From the NCBI GenBank assembly GCA_023150935.1, contig JAKLJW010000045.1, positions 1 to 35,149 on the forward strand: a DNA stretch of 35,149 nt. The letters run 5' to 3'. The number at the start of each line of letters is the position of its first letter. The stretch's first letter is position 1. The translations under genes were made by a program, and so were the position numbers. Shown one piece after another: positions 14,599 to 21,942 of this stretch. This DNA comes from Candidatus Binatia bacterium (GTDB lineage: Bacteria > Desulfobacterota > Binatia > HRBIN30). The notes under the pieces were generated by a model. It had not been told where the DNA came from. It did no database searches and worked only from the letters and a program-made list of their open reading frames with translations.

Positions 14599-17337
14599 AT
14601 GGCGACCAAAAAGAACTCTCGGACGTCGATTCCCGTCGACTCCTTCCGGCACAAGGACAAGCGAAAGAACATCCCCACGGAAGAGCTGCGCGACTTCGTG
14701 GCCGAGGAAGAGGAGAACTACTCGACGATGCTCTACCCGCGGGACCCCTCACTCGACCCGCAGCTCGTATGGACCGGGAAGGACAAGCAGGACCGAGCCG
14801 ACCTCGCCGTTCCCGTGGTTCCCATCTACATCCAGGAGAAGATTCACCCCCAGGCGCTCGTCGAGAACCTTCGCGACACCGCCGGCGGCGGCGCCGGCGA
14901 GCCCGAGCACCAGCTCTTCCTCGACTTCAACGGGCTCGATGCGCACGACTTCGAGCAGAAGGTCGACTTCTACCGGCACGACCAGAACTGGTCGAACCGG
15001 ATGATTCTCGGCGACTCCCTTCTCGTCATGACCAGCCTTGCCGAGAAGGAGGGCCTCAAAGGCAAGGTCCAGATGATTTACGTGGACCCGCCCTACGGCA
15101 TCAAGTTCGGCTCGAACTGGCAGGTCAGCACCCGCAAGCGCGACGTGAAGGACGGCAAAGCCGAGGACGCCACGCGCGAGCCCGAGCAGGTGCGTGCGTT
15201 CCGGGACACCTGGCAACTCGGCATCCACTCGTATCTCGCCTACCTTCGCGACCGCCTCGTTGTCGCACGCGAGCTTCTCACGGAGACCGGCAGCATCTTC
15301 GTCCAGATTGGCGACGAAAACGTTCACCTCGTGCGCTCTGTTCTCGACGAGGTCTTCGGCAGCGAGAACCAGGTCGTCACCATCCTCGTGAAGAAGAAGG
15401 GCGGCCAACGGTCCGGATACATTGACCCCGTAAACGACTATCTACTCTGGTATTCGAAGACGCCCCGCAACACCCAGGGAGGCGGTCCGAAGTTTCACGC
15501 CGTCTTCGCGCCCCGCGCGCTTGATGACGAGACCACCGACGAGTTCAGCCGTGTGGAGCTGCCCAACGGGGGACAATATCCCTTGCGTGCTGTGCAGATA
15601 CGGAAAGGCGAAACTATCGATTACCGTCGACAGATATCGCAGCTCTTCATTGACCATCCCGGTGCCCAGCTCTTCCGACCGTGGCCAATCACCAACGGTG
15701 GGACCCGAGCAAACCAGATGGACCCCATCACCTTGGACGGGAAGGTATACCGCCCTCCAACGGGGAGGTGCTGGTCGCACACGAGTCGAACGGATGATGC
15801 CTCATTCCCAGGAATGGAGCGTGTCAAGCTTGCCGACCGCTTAATCGCATCGGGAACGTCCCTGGACTTCAAACGCTACCTTTCCGATTTCCCGTTCAAA
15901 CTGGTTTCGAACTGGTGGGACGGCTTAGGAGGAGCAGCCGACCCGATTTACGTGGTGCAGACGAATCCGGAAATCGTCAAGCGATGCATCTTGATGACTA
16001 CAGACCCGGGGGACCTTGTGCTCGACCAAACATGCGGGAGCGGCACGACAGCTTTCGTCGCGGAGCAGTGGGGCCGCCGGTGGATCACCATCGACACGAG
16101 CCGCGTCGCTCTCGCGATTGCACGCACACGGTTGATGGCTGCCCAGTACCCCTACTACTTGCTCGCCGACTCACCCGAGGGGGTCCAAAAGGAGATGGAA
16201 ATCACGGGCAAGATCCCCCCGCCCCACAAGACTGAAGGCGACATCCGGAAGGGCTTCGTCTACAAACGCGCCCTTCGCGTTACGTCTGGGGTTATCGCGA
16301 ACAACCCGGACATCAAGCAGGGGATGAGCCGTAAGGACATCGACCGCGCCATCGCTCGGCATGCAGACCAGGAAACGCTCTACGACCAGCCCTTCGAGGA
16401 CGGAAAGCGCATCCGCGTCACCGGCCCCTTCACCGTCGAGAGCCTGTCGCCGCACCGTGTCCTGTCCGCAGATTCATCCGCAGATTGCGCAGATTACGCA
16501 GATTCGGATTCAAGAGATTCCGATCTGCGAAAATCTGCGCAATCTGCGGACATCTCCTCCCCCGACTTCGCCACCATGATTCTCGACAACCTCCGCAAGG
16601 CCGGCGTGCAGAACACGAAGAAGAAGGAGCGGCTCACTTTCGATACGCTGGAGCCGCATCCGGGAACGTGGGTTCACGCCGCCGGCACCTTCGCCGGTGA
16701 CGACGGGAAGAAGAAACGCGTCGCCGTGTCCATCGGCCCCGAGCACGGGACCGTCGGCCCGCAGCAGGTGAAGGAAGCCGCCAAGGAGGCGGTGCAAGGC
16801 GTCGGCTTCGACCTTCTCATCGTGTGCGGGTTCGCGTTCGACCCGCACGTCGCCGAGGAGGCAAAGCGCTACGGGAAGCTTACTGTGCTTCCGGCGCGCA
16901 TGAACCCCGACCTCGCCATGGGGGACGAGCTACTCAAGAAGACCGGTGCCGGGAACCTGTTCATGGTTTTCGGCGAGCCCGACCTTCAGGTGAAAAAGGC
17001 GAAGGACGGAAAGCTCGTCGCGCAGCTGAAGGGCGTCGACATCTACGACCCGACCACCGGCGAGATCCGCTCGTCCTCCACGGACGACATCGCCTGTTGG
17101 TTCATCGACACGAACTACAACGGCGAGAGCTTCTTCGTTCGCCACGCCTACTTCACCGGCGCCGACGAGCCCTACGAGAAGCTCAAGCGCGCCCTGCGCG
17201 CCGAAATCAACGAGGAGGCATGGACGGCGCTCCACAGCACCGAGAGCCTCCCCTTCGCGAAACCCGAGACCGGAAAAATCGCCGTGAAGGTCATCAACCA
17301 CTACGGCGACGAGGTGCTCAAGGTGTTCGAGGTCTGA
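14599..17337 (+). CDS. Beta-class site-specific adenine DNA methyltransferase, M subunit
   Basis: A 912-residue protein expected to methylate adenine (N6) in the recognition site of the restriction system. The catalytic motif IV is DPPYGIKFG (Asp163) and the AdoMet-binding motif is DQTCGSGTTAF (476-486). The DPPY-before-AdoMet order defines the beta class, with the target-recognition region between them. A linker (about 600-655) leads to a C-terminal domain containing LTFDTLEPHPG and FDLLIVCGFAFDPHV, typical of this R-M family. Residues 623-651 are translated from a palindromic repeat inserted in frame. Codon use between about 307 and 545 is much richer in A/T-ending codons than in the flanks. 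No ribosome site precedes ATG 14599; it follows the GxxExxY stop by 3 nt, so translation is probably coupled. Confidence 0.93.
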   Translation: MATKKNSRTSIPVDSFRHKDKRKNIPTEELRDFVAEEEENYSTMLYPRDPSLDPQLVWTGKDKQDRADLAVPVVPIYIQEKIHPQALVENLRDTAGGGAGEPEHQLFLDFNGLDAHDFEQKVDFYRHDQNWSNRMILGDSLLVMTSLAEKEGLKGKVQMIYVDPPYGIKFGSNWQVSTRKRDVKDGKAEDATREPEQVRAFRDTWQLGIHSYLAYLRDRLVVARELLTETGSIFVQIGDENVHLVRSVLDEVFGSENQVVTILVKKKGGQRSGYIDPVNDYLLWYSKTPRNTQGGGPKFHAVFAPRALDDETTDEFSRVELPNGGQYPLRAVQIRKGETIDYRRQISQLFIDHPGAQLFRPWPITNGGTRANQMDPITLDGKVYRPPTGRCWSHTSRTDDASFPGMERVKLADRLIASGTSLDFKRYLSDFPFKLVSNWWDGLGGAADPIYVVQTNPEIVKRCILMTTDPGDLVLDQTCGSGTTAFVAEQWGRRWITIDTSRVALAIARTRLMAAQYPYYLLADSPEGVQKEMEITGKIPPPHKTEGDIRKGFVYKRALRVTSGVIANNPDIKQGMSRKDIDRAIARHADQETLYDQPFEDGKRIRVTGPFTVESLSPHRVLSADSSADCADYADSDSRDSDLRKSAQSADISSPDFATMILDNLRKAGVQNTKKKERLTFDTLEPHPGTWVHAAGTFAGDDGKKKRVAVSIGPEHGTVGPQQVKEAAKEAVQGVGFDLLIVCGFAFDPHVAEEAKRYGKLTVLPARMNPDLAMGDELLKKTGAGNLFMVFGEPDLQVKKAKDGKLVAQLKGVDIYDPTTGEIRSSSTDDIACWFIDTNYNGESFFVRHAYFTGADEPYEKLKRALRAEINEEAWTALHSTESLPFAKPETGKIAVKVINHYGDEVLKVFEV
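16465..16550 (+). repeat. In-frame NCGCAGATT palindrome inside the methyltransferase gene
   Basis: Left arm 16477-16511 and right arm 16516-16550 are near-perfect reverse complements (35 nt each, 4-nt loop AAGA, a few mismatches or a small indel). A partial extra unit lies at 16465-16476. The left arm is a 9-nt tandem of NCGCAGATT, which keeps the reading frame and encodes SAD/CAD/YAD. The sequence is the same family as the inverted repeat at the ends of the GxxExxY gene 1.9 kb upstream. The RNA would form a very stable hairpin within the coding region. Confidence 0.93.
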
Positions 17338-17377
17338 GGCGGCAGGAACTCCGGGGAGCTTTCTTCCAACGCGCACA

Positions 17378-17393
17378 CTCTGCTCTGGCAGAG
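17378..17393 (+). terminator. Small hairpin after the restriction-modification operon
   Basis: CTCTGC-TCTG-GCAGAG forms a 6-bp stem about 40 nt after the methyltransferase stop, in the gap to the convergent lipase gene. No U-tract follows. A weak terminator at most. Confidence 0.3.
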
Positions 17394-17488
17394 CGCCGCG
17401 AAGCGCAGCACATCAGCGGCAAGGAGCCGCACGGTCTGCCCAGGGTCCTCGCTATTGGTGGCTTCCCGGTGGGCCTCGTCGCCCGCAC

Positions 17489-18250
17489 TCACCAATCCGC
17501 GACGCGCGGCACCAGGGGCCAGCGCCAGCCCGGGGGGGCCTTGAACTTCTGCCACGCGCCCTCGGGTTGGGCGAGGCGGTCGGCGATCGTCAGCAGCACC
17601 ACCGGGTTGTGGCCGATCCCCAGGTGACTGCTCTCGACCTCGATGTTTTCGGCCGTGTCGCCGGGATCCGAGACACAGCTCTGCCACGGAGCAATCCCGT
17701 CGGTGCGGCTGTAGATCGACGTCATCGGCACCGGAATCGGTTGGCGAAGCTGCTCGGTGAGCGCGGCGTCCTCGGGTCGCGGCGCACGCTGCCGCAAAAC
17801 GGCGGGCACGTTGGTGGCATCGACGTCGCGGAACGGGCTGCCGAGCGTAATTACCTGACGGACCCCCTCGGGGAACCGGCGGGCCAGCTCGCGGGCGTAT
17901 ATGCCGCCGAGGCTCCAGCCGATCAGGCTCATCCGCCGGGCGTAACGCTGGAACAGCTCGGCGAAGCGCTCGCCGAGTTTGGCCACCAGTTCCGGGCTGG
18001 GCCCGTCGTTGCGCCCGAGTTTCCACCCGTGGGCGCCGTATCCGCGATCGCGCAAGAAGCCACGCAGAACGCGGGTCGAGAAATCGCCCGCCATGAATCC
18101 CGGCAAGACGAGCACCGGATGACCGTCACCGCGAGGTGCCCGCTTCAAGACCGGATAAGCCAGCGCCGCAGCGCCAAGCTCGAAAAGCGCCCGGCCTTCG
18201 AGAAGGAGCAGGCCGACACTCGGCCGCCGAATCACAGGAGGGTTGGCCAT
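17489..18250 (-). CDS. Lipase-like alpha/beta-hydrolase
   Basis: A 253-residue alpha/beta-hydrolase of the PGAP1/LCAT-like or triacylglycerol-lipase type. It has the oxyanion strand VLVLPGFMAGD, the nucleophile elbow GWSLGG (Ser113), a probable acid in SRTDGIAPW (Asp184) and a histidine in SSHLGIGHNP (His209 or His214). No clear cleavable signal is seen; a hydrophobic stretch (about 12-35) could be a membrane-associating helix. It lies 64 nt downstream of the flavin oxidoreductase on the same strand, with a hairpin between them. Its substrate is probably a lipid or polyester, but that is inference. Confidence 0.88.
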   Translation of the reverse strand: MANPPVIRRPSVGLLLLEGRALFELGAAALAYPVLKRAPRGDGHPVLVLPGFMAGDFSTRVLRGFLRDRGYGAHGWKLGRNDGPSPELVAKLGERFAELFQRYARRMSLIGWSLGGIYARELARRFPEGVRQVITLGSPFRDVDATNVPAVLRQRAPRPEDAALTEQLRQPIPVPMTSIYSRTDGIAPWQSCVSDPGDTAENIEVESSHLGIGHNPVVLLTIADRLAQPEGAWQKFKAPPGWRWPLVPRVADW

Positions 18251-18295
18251 AAATCATATGGTGAACAACTGAGAGGGGAAGTCAAGGAAGGGATT

Positions 18296-18311
18296 GGGGC
18301 CGTCAGGCCCC
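18296..18311 (-). terminator. Short hairpin between oxidoreductase and lipase genes
   Basis: GGGGCC-GTCA-GGCCCC, a 6-bp GC-only stem, lies 3 nt beyond the stop of the oxidoreductase gene. Without a U-tract it may attenuate rather than end transcription into the lipase gene. Confidence 0.35.
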
Positions 18312-18314
18312 CCC

Positions 18315-19979
18315 TCAATGGCTTTCCTCCCAGGGATCGAACGCGGGGTCCAGCGGCGGCAGGCGGCCCGCGTCTCCGATGACTTCGCCGCCGACCACGC
18401 GGCGCATCAGGTCGCTTTCGAGGACGGCCGAGGCGGCACTCACGCCGCCGTGCATCACGCCGCCAATGCCGTGACCGGAGGGGGCACTGGCCCCGCACAG
18501 GAAAAGGCCGGGAATCTCGGTGCTCGGGCCCAGACGTAGTGGGCCCATCTGGTCGACGGCGAACTCGATACCGTAGGAGGTGCCGCCGGTGGAGCGCGTG
18601 AACCGCTCCTGGGTCAGCGGCGTGGCCGTCTCCCGCCAGTGGATGTGCTCGCGGAGGTCCGGCACGATGCGCTCGCCGGCGGTGATGAGGCGTTCGGAAA
18701 GGTCCGCCTTGCGGCGGCGGTACTCTTCGTCCTGATGATACGCGTTGTCGCCGAGGTCGACCGGGCCAGTGCTGACGTTCCAGAACTCGTAACTCCGCGG
18801 CACGACGGTCATTATCTGCAGGTTGGTGTGCCCCTTCGGCGCCAGGCGCGGATTGGCCGGGTCCTTGAGGGAAGTGATCGTTACGTAAATGAAGTCCTCG
18901 TCGGGTATCTGCCCGGCATCGAGGGTGCGGTACACGGCCTCGATGTCGTAGCTGCCCCACATCATGTAGTTCGTGTTGGGCATCCCGCGCGCGACGAGAT
19001 CGGTGTCCAAGCCGAGGTACACGACGAATATGGGGAGCGACATACGAAAGGCGTCGACGCGGGCAACGGTGTCCGGAGTGAAGTGCTTGGGACCGACGAG
19101 GCCGTGCACCGTGCGTTTGAGATCGGCGTTGGAAACGACGATCGGCGCGTCGATCTCGACGCCCGTGTTGCCGAGGGTTACCCCGGCGACGCGGCCGTTG
19201 GCGATGCGAATGCGCTCGACGGGGGCACGCATCCGCACCTCGCCGCCGTAGGCCCGGATCGCCTCGACGAGCCGGGCGGCGACGATCTGGCCGCCACCCT
19301 CGGGATAGAAGGCGCCCTGCATGTAGTGGTCGGTCAGGCCGGCGGCGAGGCCGACCGGGGTGCGCGAAGGCGGAACGGCATAGTCGCCCTGTTCGCCCAG
19401 GAGCACGGCCTGCGCGCGCTGCGACAGGCCGTGCTCGGCGAAGAGATCGGTTACCGGACGCGGGCCCCAGAGGAGGAAGTTGGGATGCGCGGTGGCGAGT
19501 TCGACCATGTCGACCTGGCGGCTCGACATGGCCCGGAAACCGTCGGCGACATCGCGGAAGATGTCGACGACAGCGGCCAGAGCCTGCGCCTCGTCGGGGA
19601 AAGTTTCGAGCAGGCGAGTGCGGTAGCGATCCCACCCGGCCGGCACCTTGAAGGTCAGATCCGGGAACAAGAGCGTCGTGTAGCCATCCGGATCGAGCGG
19701 CCTGAAGGCAATCCGCTCGTCGAGGCCGGCGCCACGCAGGATGCGGGCGATGGAGCCTTCCTTACCGCATTGGCCGATGTAGTGAACCCCGACGTCGAAC
19801 TCGTACAGACCCGTCTTCAGCTTGCGGCGAAACGTCTGGGTATTGCCTCCGGCAACGTAGTGGCTCTCCAGGACGAGAGTACGCTTGCCGCTGGCGGTCA
19901 GATAGGCGGCGCAGGTCAGGCCGCCCAGGCCGGCGCCAACCACGATCGCGTCCCACTGCTCGCGTGCCGAATTGCTCAT
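18315..19979 (-). CDS. CrtI/RetSat-like NAD(P)/FAD-dependent oxidoreductase
   Basis: A 554-residue flavoprotein of the phytoene desaturase/all-trans-retinol 13,14-reductase superfamily, acting on polyene or other lipid substrates. The N-terminal dinucleotide-binding motif is DAIVVGAGLGGLTCAAYL, followed by LVLESHYVAGGNTQTF. The C-terminal FAD-contact segment is IPGLFLCGASAPSGHGIGGV. Start ATG 19979 has GGAGAG 4 nt upstream; a longer in-frame start adds a non-homologous Arg-rich leader and is rejected. With the lipase gene it may form a small lipid-metabolism operon. No carotenoid synthase is in the window, so a carotenoid role is only one option. Confidence 0.9.
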   Translation of the reverse strand: MSNSAREQWDAIVVGAGLGGLTCAAYLTASGKRTLVLESHYVAGGNTQTFRRKLKTGLYEFDVGVHYIGQCGKEGSIARILRGAGLDERIAFRPLDPDGYTTLLFPDLTFKVPAGWDRYRTRLLETFPDEAQALAAVVDIFRDVADGFRAMSSRQVDMVELATAHPNFLLWGPRPVTDLFAEHGLSQRAQAVLLGEQGDYAVPPSRTPVGLAAGLTDHYMQGAFYPEGGGQIVAARLVEAIRAYGGEVRMRAPVERIRIANGRVAGVTLGNTGVEIDAPIVVSNADLKRTVHGLVGPKHFTPDTVARVDAFRMSLPIFVVYLGLDTDLVARGMPNTNYMMWGSYDIEAVYRTLDAGQIPDEDFIYVTITSLKDPANPRLAPKGHTNLQIMTVVPRSYEFWNVSTGPVDLGDNAYHQDEEYRRRKADLSERLITAGERIVPDLREHIHWRETATPLTQERFTRSTGGTSYGIEFAVDQMGPLRLGPSTEIPGLFLCGASAPSGHGIGGVMHGGVSAASAVLESDLMRRVVGGEVIGDAGRLPPLDPAFDPWEESH

Positions 19980-20046
19980 CGTGCTCTCCTTCCGGGACAA
20001 ACGGCCCTTTCGTCCGTGCACCCTTCGCGACACTGCCGACAAGAGC

Positions 20047-20069
20047 GCAGGCACAAGGCCTGCCCCTAC
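20047..20069. repeat. Short dispersed-type repeat with GCAGGC hairpin
   Basis: GCAGGC-ACAAG-GCCTGC followed by CCCTAC lies in the divergent gap between the oxidoreductase and SnoaL genes (19980-20274). From general recall, near-identical intergenic strings occur many times in other genomes of metagenomic origin. No second copy was found in this window by eye. Confidence 0.35.
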
Positions 20070-20274
20070 CGTTCGGATGACGCCGTGTGTTCAAGGTCCC
20101 GCGGACGAGTCTATCGGCGTTCCCTTCTGCGCGGAGCGCGGCGCCGCCGTGCCGCCTGGCGCATCGAGTACAATGCGAGGTTTACGTCGTCAATGGTTAG
20201 CAGAGGCTTCGCGTTCCCGGTGGTGTTTGCGGTGGCGAAGCCGTATCGTGCGGGGCGCCAGACGGGAGGAACAT

Positions 20275-20721
20275 ATGCAACTGCTCGATCGGTATCTACG
20301 TTATGCGGCGGCTTTCGAAACCGCATACGCCAGCGATGACTGGAACGTGCTCGACCCGTTGTTCACGGAAGACGCGGTGTACGAGACCATTGCGGCGCCG
20401 CCATTCGGCACCGTCTGCAACGGACTCGCGGCGATCAAAGCCTTCTTCACCCAGTCGGTGAACGGATTCGATCGGCGGTTCGATACCCGCAACGTCGAGA
20501 TCGTCGAGGGCCCGACCGAGCGGGACGGTACGGTGTGGATCCGCTGGGCTGCGACCTATACGCGAGCCGGGCTGCCGGCATTGCGCATGGAGGGCGAGGA
20601 GACGGCGGTGTTTGCCGGGGACCGCATCGCTCGACTGGAAGACCGCATTCCCGAAGCGCAGGGCGAGACCGTGCTGCGGTACCTTGCGACCCACGGCGAC
20701 GGCCTGAAGCCGCTGGCCTGA
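20275..20721 (+). CDS. SnoaL/NTF2-like domain protein
   Basis: A 148-residue single-domain protein of the NTF2-like/SnoaL fold. The pattern is an N-terminal helix pair, the WNVLDPLFTEDAVYE turn, ALAAIKAF-like helix (GLAAIKAFFTQSV) and a curved sheet. Members are cyclases, isomerases or ligand-binding proteins; residues here do not fix a reaction. ATG 20275 has GGGAGGAAC upstream. The flavoenzyme gene follows 44 nt downstream on the same strand, suggesting a two-gene unit in which this protein may modify or bind the same substrate. Confidence 0.85.
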   Translation: MQLLDRYLRYAAAFETAYASDDWNVLDPLFTEDAVYETIAAPPFGTVCNGLAAIKAFFTQSVNGFDRRFDTRNVEIVEGPTERDGTVWIRWAATYTRAGLPALRMEGEETAVFAGDRIARLEDRIPEAQGETVLRYLATHGDGLKPLA

Positions 20722-20765
20722 CCCGCCGGCGACGGCGCGCCGGTCACCACCGGGGACGATTTTCC

Positions 20766-21893
20766 ATGAGTCAACGGACCGCGTTCGAAGTCGTCGTCGT
20801 GGGAAGCGGGATAGCGGGTGCGTCGCTCGCCCACTTCCTCGCCGCGCGGGGTTGCAGCGACGTGCTGCTGCTCGAACGAGAGGCGCATCCCGGCTACCAC
20901 TCCACCGGCCGCAGCGCCGCGGTTCTGGTCGAGTGGGACCCGGTGCCGGCGTTACAGGAACTGGTGCGGCTGGGCGGTCGGTTTCTGCGCAATCCGCCGG
21001 CGGGATTTGCGGACAACCCCCTTCTCGATCCGGCGGGTATTGTGGTCACGTTCGAGGAACCGGTGTGGAGTGCGGTGCGCGAGACCCTGCCGTGGCTCGC
21101 GGAGCGCGGCACCGCCGTGGTCGAGCTTTCCACGGCGGCAATTGTCGAGCGCATTCCGGTGTTGGCGCCCGAATGGGTGGCCGGCGGCGTGTTGCTTCCC
21201 GAGGACGGTCACATCGACGTACACGAGCTGCTGTGGAGCTACCTGCGGCATGCCGCCCGCGCCGGGGTCGAGCGCCGCTGCGGAGTCGAGGTCACGGGTG
21301 TGCAGGTCGAGCGTGGGCGCTGCCGCGGGGTCGTGACCGCCGCCGGCACGCTGGAGGCACAGTGGGTGGTCGACGCGGCCGGTGCGTGGGCAGAGACAGT
21401 GGCGCGGATGGCCGGCGCGACCCCGATCGCGTTGACGCCGCATCGCCGCACGGTTGTCACGTTCGCGGCCCCCGACGGTCTCGACGTGCGCCGATGGCCG
21501 CTGGTGTCGAACGAGACGCAGCGCCTCTATTTCAAGCCGGAATCGGGCGGTTTGATGGCGAGCCCGATGGACGAGGACCCGTTGCCGCCGTGCGATGCGC
21601 GGCCCGACGAGCTGGTCGTTGCCGAGACCGTAGCGCGGATCGAGAAGCTGGCCCCGCGCCTTGCCCCGCGCAGCCTGCGACGTACGTGGGCCGGTCTGCG
21701 CACGTTTGCACCGGACCGCGTACCGGTAGTCGGCAGGGACCCGCAGGTGGAAGGCTTCTTCTGGCTGGCGGGGCAAGGAGGCTGCGGTATCGAAACCAGC
21801 CCGATCCTCGGCCAGATCGCGGCCGACCTCATCGTCGAGGGCCGCACGGACCGATTCGACGCGGCGGTGCTCTCTCCGGCAAGGTTCGGGTAG
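20766..21893 (+). CDS. DAO-type FAD-dependent oxidoreductase
   Basis: A 375-residue flavoenzyme of the D-amino-acid oxidase/glycine oxidase superfamily, expected to oxidise an amine or amino acid. It has the FAD-binding motif VVVGSGIAGASLAHFLA, the typical HSTGRSAAVL flavin-proximal segment, and a C-terminal GLRTFAPDRVPVVGRDP and WLAGQGGCGIETSP pair that closes the FAD site. ATG 20766 is preceded by GGGGA at about 8-11 nt. It is convergent with the Hsp70 gene across a 49-nt gap. The substrate is unknown. Confidence 0.91.
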   Translation: MSQRTAFEVVVVGSGIAGASLAHFLAARGCSDVLLLEREAHPGYHSTGRSAAVLVEWDPVPALQELVRLGGRFLRNPPAGFADNPLLDPAGIVVTFEEPVWSAVRETLPWLAERGTAVVELSTAAIVERIPVLAPEWVAGGVLLPEDGHIDVHELLWSYLRHAARAGVERRCGVEVTGVQVERGRCRGVVTAAGTLEAQWVVDAAGAWAETVARMAGATPIALTPHRRTVVTFAAPDGLDVRRWPLVSNETQRLYFKPESGGLMASPMDEDPLPPCDARPDELVVAETVARIEKLAPRLAPRSLRRTWAGLRTFAPDRVPVVGRDPQVEGFFWLAGQGGCGIETSPILGQIAADLIVEGRTDRFDAAVLSPARFG

Positions 21894-21942
21894 GCGACGG
21901 GGCCCGCTCGGCGGGTCGCATCGATCCGTGCGGTCGCTTCTT

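Noticed and set aside
16477..16511. CRISPR-like short tandem units
   Set aside because: The units are 9 nt, contiguous and palindromically mirrored, with no spacers and no cas genes.
18315..21893. A carotenoid biosynthesis cluster based on the CrtI-like protein
   Set aside because: No phytoene synthase, cyclase or geranylgeranyl diphosphate synthase is in the window; the neighbours are a lipase, a SnoaL-like protein and a DAO-type enzyme.
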